DNA of 64,000 nt from Kudoa neothunni (lineage: Eukaryota > Cnidaria), in contig OZ199838.1 of NCBI GenBank assembly GCA_964304625.1, forward strand, positions 1,984,001 through 2,048,000, read 5' to 3'. Shown in pieces: positions 11,918-23,116 of the stretch (within the stretch, counting starts at the first letter, position 1; each line of letters starts with the position of its first letter). The notes beneath the pieces are model-generated. The model was not told the DNA's origin and did not search any database. It saw only the letters and a program-made list of their open reading frames with translations. A program made the translations under genes and the position numbers.

Positions 11918-12103
11918 GTTGTGATATCTAACGATAAAAAATTTGACTACTGTAAATGTTGAAAATCCGACCGCAGCAGTAGCGGGGTTTCTAGTGAACT
12001 CGACTGAATGGTAACTAAACAAACATTTTCACGCCTAAAAACTAGACTATTGTATCGAACCAAAAGTATTCATAATATTTGAAATAAGAAATTTCTCAGC
12101 TAA

Positions 12104-12904
12104 TTATTCGGTGTTAAACACACCACAGGTAACACCTACACCGAGGCAATTGGTGTATTTAATCCATGCATTTCTAATTGAAGGGGCCATTTTCTTGTCT
12201 GACATCTCTTCCAGCACTTGTATGAATTCATCTTGGAAAATCTATTAATATGTAACTAAAGTGAGAGCATAACTGAATATATATTCATAAATGAAAGGAA
12301 ATTGATCAATTTATTTAGTAATCAATCAATGCGTAATTACCTTAAATTGACTTGGGCTCACATCCAAAGTCCAATGTATATGGCACAGCGAATTAAGCAT
12401 TGTCATGTGAAGTTTTTCATTGTCGATCACAGAAATCGCTTGATTCATAGTTACCATTATCTTATCGGTGTGGATCTTCATGCTACTCAATGTATAGACT
12501 CCCAGTTTGAAGTAGTTATTAAAAAAGGGGTATTTTGTTAACAGTCTAAACCATATAGTAAATAAATGCCCCAATTTGTGACAACCTATGAAAGAGAATG
12601 AGTCCAAAATCGAGTTTTTTCTCTGTTGATTTCTTCATAATACTTTGCCAGTGTTTTTTAAGTCGTTTCTTTTCGAATATGCACAAAGAAAATTGTTTCT
12701 TTGATTTTTTATCCTTAGTCCTGATTTCATGTTATATCGAAATATTTAGTACATTAGATATTTACCAATTCTCGTAGTATTTAATATAAATATTATCGGG
12801 ATTTCCAGATTTGTTGGGGTTATTTTTCTTCAAAATACAGTCAGTATTAATATTTTAAACATTTTGTCATTTTACAATACCCCTGTTGAAGATTTTCCTG
12901 TCAT
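12104..12904 (-). CDS. Globin C (tandem globin 3 of 3)
   Basis: Five exons (12904-12881, 12827-12766, 12720-12586, 12545-12341, 12241-12104) give 187 codons. Gene structure mirrors globin B exactly: phase-0 first exon, phase-2 second, 135-nt third, 205-nt fourth. Landmarks are the helix-A tryptophan in KKHWQSIMKK, LILFHRLLTKYPFFNNYF with CD1 Phe, distal histidine in MKIHTDKIMVTMN, proximal histidine in CHIHWTLDVSPSQFKV, and helix H with IRNAWIKYTN. The last exon ends in a short tail LGVGVTCGVFNTE. Introns are 53, 45, 40 and 99 nt. It lies about 190 bp upstream of globin B on the same strand, consistent with tandem duplication. Haem binding looks intact. Confidence 0.85.
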
Positions 12905-13354
12905 TTCTAGAAAGTTGATAAAATTTTGGTCCAAAACTCCATATAATAAGATATAACACAATTATGGAATGGCCATTGATTTATTGGGTGTCGATATTTA
13001 TGGATAGTTATTCAAATTATCTTTTGTTAGAAAATTATTCTTACACCATTCCACTGTAATTGTTTAAATGAATGGTTTTAATGGTATATTCATAGAATTC
13101 ACTCTAACAGTCTATAAATTGAATAAAAATTAAAATTTGCGCATAAGCACGACTTTAAAAAAGTAACACTAGAAAATATTTTAAAAATAATAAAAACCAT
13201 TAAATGCGATACACCTATGTTCATACCTTACAATTATGCATGCCAAAGACAAAGAAAATCAAGGCGGAATGAGAAAAATGTCGTATTCACTAAACAAAAA
13301 GATAACCAAGTGTATAACAAAAAGTTAGAATTCAAAGAAAAGAATGGTTCCGTC
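12905..13354. other. Intergenic between globin C and the MAGUK gene
   Basis: About 450 bp between the globin C start and the MAGUK stop codon. It must contain the globin C promoter, but no distinctive element is seen. Confidence 0.5.
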
Positions 13355-16300
13355 CTATTTTTGGTAGATTTCTGAAATAACGGGAACCCAGTGAGGATTG
13401 TTGAGAGTACTGAGAACAATAGTTTCTAATTGTTTGGTGGTGGACTCGACATCATCATGGATAATAACAACATCCATAAAAGGTTCGAGTTGGTTGAAGA
13501 TGAGATGGGGGTCATTCGAGCTAATTTTTTTTACGGCTTTAAAATTACGTTGATTGTTTTGTGTTTGATCGGTCGTTTTTAACAGCACAAGGAATGGTCT
13601 AAGTCCGGATTTGTACAGACATCCAATGCGCTAGAATTTTAGAGTTATATTTGAATTTTTTCAACAATAATACGCAATCATCTGTAGGAATTAGACAAAT
13701 TCGACCTTGCTGCGATATGTTCCAAATTTCTTTAATCGAATAACCATATAGGTGATTGTTCAAATTAGATATCCCAATGAATTGGTTGTGATTAATTGCT
13801 CGTTCGAATGAATATTTGTTAATAATTTCAGTGGAGCAATTTATCTTAGTGTTTGCGGTTTGTTTGGTGGTATCTTTATCGAAAATAGTTTGTTAAAATT
13901 TTGATTTAAGCAAAATTAATTTCCGCTTACACAAAGTGGGCCTTTGACAGATGTGAGGTATCATTTCGATTAACGAATCCACCAACACATCCAATGTTTC
14001 TAAGTTTGGGGCTATTTGTATTCAAAACAACAAAAAGACATACACAACAAATTTACAAACAAGAAAAACCGGCCTGCAATTGAATGGATCAGGTGATATT
14101 AGAATAACGTCCTGATAGCCGCTTTCATATTTGGCAATGTTGTTGTCGTCTAGGTTGAGTCAAATTATAGAAAAACTTTAAAGATGAAACCTGAAGTAGA
14201 GCTATTTTGGGGTGATTTATCATCTGTTTGAAAGCAAGAGAAGCAGTTGACACCATTTTCTAAAAACGATTTTATTTATTTAAAAATAGCCATCATTCTT
14301 ATTTTACCCTCAAATGCCAATGCATTATTTTTTGAATCATTTAAAATATTTTTTAACACACTAAAAGAGTTATTGCAATAAATAATACACTGTTATATTT
14401 GCACATACTTTTGATAATAATTTCTACTGGGGATAAGCCCAATTTTGGCCTTTTCATCAGTAGTGTAATTATCCTTATTTTTTATCACTTTTCTCGCCTA
14501 CAGCCAAATTTTATATGAAAAAATTCATATAAATCAGCTCATATTGAATACCTGCCAGTAAAACAAATCGGTTCTATCAACAATTTCAAGAATATCACCA
14601 AAAGAAAAATTGATTCCAATCTCTTTGCAGCGGGCTTGTTCGTCTTCTTCCACCGAGTAATTGAATAACGCTTTCACATATTTGCTTTCATTCCTAAAAG
14701 CCAAGATCATTTTTGAATGTGCGGAGAAGCAAGAATGGTAATATAACTTTATTGAACAACCAGTGTCTACACAAAAACTCAAATTTCTGTTAGACTTTTC
14801 TTTAGTTTTAGTTAGAAAGGTCAAACCGTGCTTTTTCTCCTGATGCAACACATTCAACACATCCTCAATCGAAAGACCCTTGATAGGTATCTTGTTGATT
14901 TCCAATATTTCATCACCAATGTTCAGAAGTCCTTCGTACCAATAAATTATCAAATGTTAGTTAGAAATTGTTTTAAATTTAATTAATTCTGTGATTATTC
15001 TAATATCATTTTTTAAAAAGTAAGATACCAGTTCTTTCAGCCAAGGAATTTTTCAATATCCTCGATATGACGATACTTTGGCTATTCTTGACTATAGTGA
15101 GACCGATTTCATCAGTGCTCCCATTGCTGACAGTGACTTGAGTTTCGTTGGTGAAGTTCTCGGGTTTGAAATCATTGAAATTGGAAAAATGACTGGACTG
15201 ATCTGGAATGTGACTTCTGGATGAATCGGTTGTGAAGGCTGTTCGTAGCATTTTATCATAAAAATTGAAAACACCCTAAATCAACATAGGAAAATAGCAG
15301 AAAAACAACACAGAACGATGGATATATTGATAATGAGAAAGTTACAAAAATATCATCGTCGGCCAAAATATCATTGGAGAATTCTTTACAGTCTGCTTCA
15401 TCATGGGAGTCGGTCGAGTGACGGAGAGCATTGTTCAACTAACAAAAATTATTTCACGTAATTTCTTCTCTTATTTCAAAATACATTAGAAAGTAGAGGT
15501 GTCAGATAATAAATTGTGTTTTCCGCATTCTTCTTGTGATACTGCTTCAGTTCATTCACATTTTTACACATTTTCAAAAGAATATCAACATCTGGGTCGG
15601 TGGGTTCGAGTGCTTTTGTTAAGATCACCATCAAACAAAATATTTAAAACATTTTATTTTCAATTTCAAACTTACTCATCTCATTGCTGCTCCTGCTCTC
15701 AATAACTGGAGCGAGATCCTTTTTATGCAATCTTTTTATTGAGGATTTTAACTTTTTAAAAGAATTCTTTATTAGACTGCCAGTTATGGATTTTTTCAGT
15801 GGAGGCGCTTTCAAATGGACTGGTTGTTTTAGATCGCAATATTCTAAGTCAGAATAAAGTTCAGCCGCTGGGTGGTATGCTTGAAATATCTACCTTTATC
15901 GTCGGAAAATAATTTCATTTTCATGTATCCCAATTTTTTATTCTATATACAAAACGAATATATCTTTGAGCTGCTAAAATTGAGTGGATAACTCTCAAGA
16001 GTACTTTTATCATTTGAAGTTTTAGCGCCTTTGCTGATATCTTGTAAAGACAAGTTCTATTCACTGATAAAATTTTCCACCCCGCCTTCAAACCTGCTCT
16101 ATCAGCCAATGAATCTTGTGGGATGCGATTATACAATATTCTTTCATTTTAACAAAAAACCTACTCGCAGCTACCTTACCCACAATAGGATAAGCTCTCT
16201 CATTGTTAGGTGAGTGGATTTGAAAACCAAACTGTTGAGCTTTACTCTCAAGAATCAAATCAATTATGATGTTAGGGTCAAAAATAACATCTCTTTTATA

Positions 16301-16464
16301 CACCGATACCTATTGCGGCAAAATACAAATTATGTCTCACAATCTAGATCAAAACTCACCCTTGACCTCACGTTATTGTAATGCTCCACGTTCAGACTCT
16401 GTTTGATGTTGGATTGGTCCACACAAAACTCACTGATTGTTGGTATTATATCATAGGCACTCAT
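13355..16464 (-). CDS. MAGUK scaffold protein, PDZ-PDZ-SH3-GUK
   Basis: Fifteen exons close in frame to 778 codons: 16464-16360, 16309-16165, 16114-15951, 15889-15676, 15612-15485, 15438-15346, 15275-15029, 14931-14552, 14497-14409, 14360-14308, 14259-14191, 14149-14057, 14011-13931, 13873-13674, 13630-13355. In order: PDZ1 (about residues 45-138, with SLADRAGLKAG), a basic and charged linker, PDZ2 (about 310-410, with GLLNIGDEILEINKI), an SH3 (YVKALFNYS to KIGLIPSR), a short HOOK-like insert, and a guanylate-kinase domain starting RPVFLVSPNLETLD and ending NPHWVPVISEIYQK. The GUK P-loop lacks the glycine-lysine of real kinases, as in other MAGUKs, so it is expected to bind ligands rather than phosphorylate GMP. 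The family clusters receptors and junction proteins at membranes. The SH3 looks DLG/MPP-like, but no third PDZ and no L27 domain is seen, so the subfamily is open. Confidence 0.85.
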
Positions 16465-17907
16465 TATTTAACATTCACTTCCTTTGAGTGTTATAGGTTG
16501 CTTTGTTGATAGTTGTTTCTTTGTCGGGGTCATTCTTAACTTAGAACCGTCACTAATATCTCTATGGAAATCCCAACGGGACAAATAACCTATCGCTACC
16601 TTAAAGCAATATATAACAATAACAATAAAATCAATATCTAAGTATTTAGTTGGAAGCCGTTTAAAATTATGCTATTTCAAAATTGAAATGATAAAATTCA
16701 ATCCTTGACTTAGCGACCTCACGTATGCCTCACGTATCACATGAGGAAGCTCCCACTTTATTATTGACGTTGTTCACCTTACGTAATGAGTAAAATTGGA
16801 ATTTTCCGAATAATCGGCGAACTACTTTTCTAATCACTACTCTAAATTATATCTTACGCTAATTATGACTGAGAAAAAGGGCCTACCTGTGTATATATTG
16901 TTTATTTTTAATTCTAAGGCTATAAAGTCCTATTCCATCACACTTTAAATTCATTCTTATCTATTTTTCAATCAAAGCTATATTGCTATATGTGAGATTA
17001 GACAGTTATTACTCCTTGTATCAGTAAAAATAACGACAGAAAAAAGTAGGCGTTACAGTAGATGTGGCCGCACATAAAAAATTTGGTTTTTTGGAGTTAT
17101 ATAAGCTATCATGTCCTACTTTGTACTTTGTAATAAATTGTTATACCAAAGGTTTTGTTTTATATTGTGACTAAACGCCACAAATTTGTTTTAATAGAAT
17201 AAGCCCACATATCGATCCTAGAAAATTAGAAAAAAATTCATTAATTTCTTCACTTACATCATATACTGAAGTTTTAGATTATAGACATTTCGTTATTGTC
17301 AAATGAAAAAAATGAATTATAAACCTCTCATTTATCTACTTTAATTTCAACATAACTAATAATCAAAAATCTAGATGAAAATAATTCTTAAATTCATCAG
17401 GAAAAAATTATAAAGGCTTTAATTATTCTATAAATTAATTCAGCCTTTGAACAATTCAGGAATTTTTGAAATACATAAATATGAATAATTGGACCTCTAA
17501 TAGATATACAGTCAACAGATTGAGGTACGTAACTTATAGAAAGTATCAAAAATATTCATAAAAGAAATGAGTAAATTGGCCCTTAAAATTAATCACACAT
17601 TTCGCTCGTATCTTTGAAAAATATTTACATATACACACAGAAAAATTATAAACGAAACTTTGGTAATTTTCTTTGATTTTCGTAAACAGACGTTATAATT
17701 AGCAAGGTTTTAAAAGTTCTAATGAAATTATGAATCACATGAGTCTATTGTATAATATTGTTTTAAATATATTGATGGGAAAATATCGTGAGGCAACAAC
17801 TCGCCTAAAAATGTGTGCGCATGCACGTGTGTGGAATTTTACAATGAGTGAAGGTGATCGTTTAAATTTAAAATAAACGATGTTTAAAACCCAACATAAT
17901 AAAGATA
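16465..17907. other. Intergenic upstream of the MAGUK gene
   Basis: No coding signal seen. It should contain the MAGUK promoter and the left flank of the MULE; neither terminal repeats nor regulatory motifs could be recognised. Confidence 0.45.
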
Positions 17908-19239
17908 AAATGCTGTACGAAGGCTTCTTCTATGTTAAAGATAGGATTAACAATTCTCGGCAGTATTAGAGATGCGAGACCAGAAAATGGAAAATGTAAG
18001 GGCAGACTTATTACATTCCCCTTAGATCACATCACAAGCATTGAAATAAAATGTTCCCACTATCATATTGTTTCAGAAGAGGAAATAAAAAAAGTTAAAT
18101 TTATGAACAAAATTAAATTATTGGCGGAGACAACTCAGTATCCAACCAAAAAAGTTTTTTCTATTGCCTCAACAACAACAAATATAAATAATATTCCAAT
18201 TATTTCAAAAAGTACAATGTACAAAAATATTCAGACGCTGAGAAAAAGAAATAACATAATAATTGATGCCCGTGAAAATCTTTAAAAATCCAATAAATAC
18301 AAACGGAGGAGAAATATTTTGTCATTTTTATTCTGACTCAAATTCAAAATCAAGAATAATTGTCTTTACAACGAATACCAATATATGTCATTTGAAAAAT
18401 TCTTCTGTTTGGATTGTAGATGGGACTTTCAAAGTAGTTCCCAAGGGATTTCAGCAGCTATATATTATACATGGAAAGATATTTGGAAAAACATTTCCAT
18501 TGATGTATGTTTTAATGGCGCGAACAAATCATGAAGACTACGAAAACTTACTTAAAATTTTAAAGGAAAAATTAGAGTTGGAGTTACCAGAAAATGTAAT
18601 AATGGACCTCGAACTCGCCCAATATAATGCTTTTAAAATAACATAAAAACTAGAAAATATTTTCTTTTGCCTATTTCACTTTGGGCAATGTCTTTGGAGA
18701 AAAATTAAAAAGCTGGGATTGGCTAAAGCTTATTACGATGATCAAAATCTCAGACGATTTCTCAAATGCTCCTCCTCTCTTGCATTCGTACCCCTAGGTC
18801 ATATTGAAGAAGAGTTCGAAAAATTGAAAAAAAGTCGTCATATTTTAAAGAAGATAAAATCGATGAAATTATCAAGTATTTTGAGAAAAATTTTTTAAAA
18901 TCCAAAAAATATCCGGCGTCATCGTGGAATGCGTTTGCTAGAGTGAGATTCAACGTGGACATAACTACGAATGCTGCAGAATTGTTTCATCCACATTTCA
19001 ACTCCAGGTTCGATCAATACCACTCTGGGTTAAATACTTTTATTGAAAAATTAAAAGAAACTCAGAGCTTGGTAGAGCAGGATATAAACTTTATCATGTG
19101 TAATCCAAACGAAAACAAAAATTCAAGATACAGACTCAACATGGAAAGAATTAAGTCAATATTGGAAAATTATGAGGGATACTGTGAAACATTCTTTTTT
19201 CAGTCAGTATCTAAAGTATATAATTGGAAGCATGATTAA
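17908..19239 (+). pseudogene. MULE transposase pseudogene with FLYWCH-type N-terminus
   Basis: Four forward segments in changing frames form a decayed Mutator-like transposase. A FLYWCH-like start reads YEGFFYVKDRINNSRQY, then a TAG where the conserved tryptophan should be, then RC and, after a frameshift, NGKCKGRLIT. Next come the transposase core around 18300-18640 (VWIVDGTFKVVPKGFQQLYI, a DGT motif; HGKIFGKTFPLMYVLM; VIMDLELAQYNAF with the second acidic residue) and, at about 18660-18850 in another frame, the CFxHF-like FHFGQCLWRKIKKLGLA. The tail runs to 19239. Several frameshifts and stops rule out expression. Terminal repeats were not found. Confidence 0.8.
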
Positions 19240-19271
19240 TTTAACAAAAAATTTCTCTCATTAATATTTAA

Positions 19272-20608
19272 TTATGTTATCAAAATGTGTTTTTTGTTTT
19301 TACGTATAATCCCCCAAAACGCTAACTTTTTCCAATAATTTTTGAGCCAATGAAAAGGACAAAAAAAAGTTATCGGCCATAACATTTCTACCAGAATGAA
19401 ATAAAGGTTTTGATGAGGAGAGAACAACACTTTCCCCAATGTTACCTTTCCTTGGTCCCTCAAAATTATTTTTGCCCAGGTACACGCTGATATTTGAAAC
19501 ACAGTTTGAAGTAGGATCCAACAATAAAAAAAACCAAATGTCATACTTCGCCGGTTCCATGGGCATATATTGACTGAAGGGACATCTTCCCCTAAAGGAT
19601 ACGAGTTGCTCATCCACTGTAATACGTAATATCTTGGTTTGGAGCGAATCATTTTGGCAGTATATCAACCCATATATCCTCTATCTCACGAATAGGGAAA
19701 AATTTCTCGACTGTTTTCCTTTCCGATCTTGTATTTATGTAGTCAAAATGAAGGGATCTTGAAATTTGAGTGGAACCCGTATATGAAAACAATCGTCTGT
19801 AAATTTCCATGCCTTCATTGACGCTAAAAAGTTCGCACAACAATTCTTGCCTATCCTTATGAATAGCCATTAGCATTAAACGATCTACATAACCCTTAAA
19901 TTTAACTTCATCGATATCTCGCCATTCATCTTTGAAAAAATGATTTCCAAACTTATTTATAAACTTTATAATAATGCTACAGATTTCTGAAGTAAAAAAT
20001 AACAAAAAACAATGGATGAATGATTTTATTTTTAACAACGCATATGAAATGGCACCAGTAGTGGAATTCATTATATTTTCGACACAGGTATTTCTTGTAT
20101 ATAATTTTAACAAAGTCCAAAGAATTCCATTTTTACTCTTTAAAGTATTATCATTGATATCAATGTAATATATTTCTTCGTCCGATATATCATTTTCGTC
20201 AATAATTTGTTCATCAAATTCGCTTCCAGATGAGGTAAATTCGTCAATGAACCCATTTGCGTCACTCATTTAGAATCATTTAGAATTAGGCAGTGCGCGC
20301 ACATGCGCGTTGTCCCAAGTAGTCACTTTGTTAGTTGTTTTCTTAAACTATACTCGTTTTATTTTACTAAAAATTTACTATTTCACTTTTTACAATATAC
20401 TCATTACATTAAAGTGATAAAAAAGTGGAGTAAATTTTACCCCAAAAAACGTTAGAGGATAATCTTTAAATAAAAACTTTTTTATTAGTGAGTTTTTTCC
20501 AATTTATTCGAAAAACAAAGATCATTATAATTTGCACGAATAGAAAAAATTTAATGAGGTTGAATAATTGAAACAAAAAGATATGATGAATACAAAATCG
20601 TTGGAGGG
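19272..20608 (-). pseudogene. piggyBac (PGBD4-like) transposase pseudogene, truncated
   Basis: On the minus strand from an ATG at 20269 an acidic N-terminus (SGSEFDEQIIDENDISDEE) leads into 206 codons, then a frameshift near 19650 into the catalytic core: TVDEQLVSFRGRCPFSQYMP (first aspartate present), VVLSSSKPLFHSG, then ADNFFLSFSLA (second aspartate). A second frameshift leads to WGIIRKNKK, and the sequence stops near 19272, so the third aspartate and the cysteine-rich tail are missing. At the 5' side, 20592-20612 reads AATCGTTGGAGGGTTAA, which looks like a piggyBac terminus abutting a TTAA target. The other terminus is gone, with the MULE remnant lying only 30 bp away. Confidence 0.75.
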
Positions 20609-20612
20609 TTAA

Positions 20613-21980
20613 ATTGTGACAGGGGCCCACGAGATGTAATACGAAGGAGTTATCACCTACTGTATTACTAATTTCTAGCCTATTTTCTAATATAATTTAT
20701 GGAACAATTCACAAAAGATATAGAGTAGTAGTGAAATGAGCCAATAGATCCAACAAAAAAAATTTGTTTTAGGTATTTTAGAGAAAAGTTTTAATTTCTT
20801 CATGTAAAAAAAATACACTAAATTCAAGGAATTAAAATTGACCTACAGATCGATCATCGATCGGTCTGACTTAACGTGACATTTTCTAACTTAATAATAT
20901 AAAAAATCCAAACGCGAAAATTGTATAGGCAATATAAGGGCTATTACATTATTAACTTCAATTAACCAAGGAATATTTAGAAATAATCTTCCTAGTAGTT
21001 TCCATTTGTGGTTACGAAATTAAAATTAAAACGTTGCTATATATGGATATAATAAAGTTCATTTTAGTTTGAAATGGTGAGAATGTGGGATAACCACATA
21101 TAAATGCGTAGTACGTTTGTTTATATTAATCACATGTAAAGGATTATTTCTGGTCAGTGTACTCCCTTGTTTGAAAATTAACTATCAAAGGATAACATAC
21201 GTAACAACGAGGTACGTGTTTTCCCCGCGATCGAAAAGTAAATTCAGCGGATACTGAAACTATTGACCCCTTAGCATCGGTTGAACACATTTTAAAGTTG
21301 AAGAAATGAATTTAAAATATTCTCTCAACAAGCCAAAAGAATGTTTATCGTTTTTTTAAATAATTATGAGATTATCGTGTGGGAAATCGTGCACCTTGTC
21401 CTACTTCTATAATTGGTTTAGTAGTAATGGATCAACTTCTATGCACATTAACATACTGTAAGAACCACAAAGAAACTTATTTTCAGAGTATGTAAAATAG
21501 GCTCAAATACATTCTAGATAATCGCACCAAAGGTATAACACTGAATAGATTATAGTGAGGTGGAAACGTTCACACTCATCACTTCATACATCAAACCCCT
21601 GAGGATGGTTTTGGCGGTAGAAGAGTATTTCCTGTATAAGGTAGGTCAACTGATCGTTATCACCTATTAAGTACAAGTGTGACAACGGTCATGTTAGTGC
21701 GATTAACAATGATGTAACAGCAAACAATGTTTGAGTTTAATTTTGCAATTAATAATGTAAGAACTTTATTTATCTTAATCTATGGATTAGATCAAACACG
21801 AAAACCTTTAAGAGAAGCGAAGAAAAAAGTTAAATATTTGTTTGGTGACAGTTGTCGTGGAATTGATCGATAAATCGTCGAAACATTATAAGTCCCTGTA
21901 ATCCGGTATATGAGGCATCTAGTTGAATTATTCTAACATTGGCTGAAGGTGCTACTTCGATCAAAGTCGACTGATTAACG
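20613..21980. other. Intergenic upstream of the SLC35A gene
   Basis: No convincing coding exon. A short ATG frame at 21605 ending in a GTAGGT donor-like site was noted but cannot be connected to the transporter. The promoter should lie near the right edge. Confidence 0.4.
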
Positions 21981-23116
21981 ATGTTGAGCAAGGAACGTTT
22001 CATGAAAATAGTGGAAGATTACGGCATAAAGAAGGCCGTTTTGTTGGTGATTTTGACATTCCAGGCCACATTCACCACAATTTGGGTCAAATACTCCACT
22101 AAGCCGGGGAGAACACCATATTCCAAAGCTACACTGGTGGTGTGGATGGAGGTAGGCAGTTGTGGTTGATCTAAACATTGGAAAGTCTTCCTAATTCTAG
22201 GTGTTCAAATTTTGGATATGTACGCTGATTGTACTTTTTCAAGCTCGTTCAATTCGAAAATTTCTACATGTGCTCTATAGAGATATTTTCACTCAACCAT
22301 TGAATTGTTTGAAGGTTTCCGTACCAGCGTTTTTGTATGTTATACAGAATAACCTGTTACTGTTAGCTAACCATCGACTTGATGTGGCCACTTACCAGGT
22401 AATTATCAAAACAAATGCTGGATTAGTTGTTTACTCATATACTCAACAGAATTTCCATTGTACACACCAATAACATAATGTATGTACTTATTTAGGTCAC
22501 ATCCCAATTGAAAATTATCACAACAGCCTTTTTCTGTGTGGTTATGTTGAGAAAACGACTTCGAGTTGAGCAATGGATTGCTATCATTATTCTCACGTTG
22601 GGTATCTCTGTGGTTGGAGTTACCCAATCGAAAGGGTCGGGGACAAAGTCTATTCATCCATCAGACAATTATCGCTCCTACATATTTGGTCTAGTTTTTC
22701 TGATAATCGCAAGTATCACTTCGGGTTTCGCTGGTGTGTACTTCGAAAAGATCCTCAAAGGCTCTGGGTTTTCAGTGTGGATATTGAATATTCAGCTAGG
22801 ATTTTTCGGAGCTATTACCTCTTTGTTATTTTGTTTGATGACCGATCTCAAAAAAATCAAGCAAGAAGGTTTCTTTGCTGGTTATGATTATGTTGTTTGG
22901 TTGTTGGCGTTGTACCAAGGTGTTGGTGGGCTCGTGATAGCACTGGTGATCAAATATGCTGATAACATTCTGAAAGGTTTCGCCAACTCTTGTTCAATCA
23001 TCATTTCGGCTTTGTTGGCATCTTATATTTTCGGCACTTCGTTGTCATATTGTCTCATGCTTGGCTCACTGTTAGTGGTGATATCCGTTATCTTGTATGG
23101 GGTATTCTCCAAATAA
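21981..23116 (+). CDS. Nucleotide-sugar transporter, SLC35A family (UDP-galactose / UDP-GlcNAc type)
   Basis: Three exons (21981-22151, 22201-22398, 22496-23116) encode 329 residues, the usual size of this Golgi or ER antiporter, which imports UDP-sugars in exchange for the nucleoside monophosphate. Family hallmarks are clear: VPAFLYVIQNNLLLLANH, ATYQ then VTSQLKIITTAFF across the second junction, AGVYFEKILKGSGFSVWI, and the signature VIKYADNILKGFANSCSI near the C-terminus. About ten hydrophobic segments are visible. Introns are 49 and 97 nt. The start ATG is the first in frame and gives a short cytosolic N-terminus. Substrate cannot be decided from sequence alone; SLC35A2/A3-like is likeliest. 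Confidence 0.9.

Noticed and set aside
12302-12541. Plus-strand frame overlapping globin C
   Set aside because: Antisense of the 205-nt globin exon; no independent support.
21605-21640. Short exon MVLAVEEYFLYK ending in GTAGGT as a 5' exon of the SLC35A gene
   Set aside because: The transporter already has a complete, family-length N-terminus from the ATG at 21981, and no acceptor joins the two in frame.
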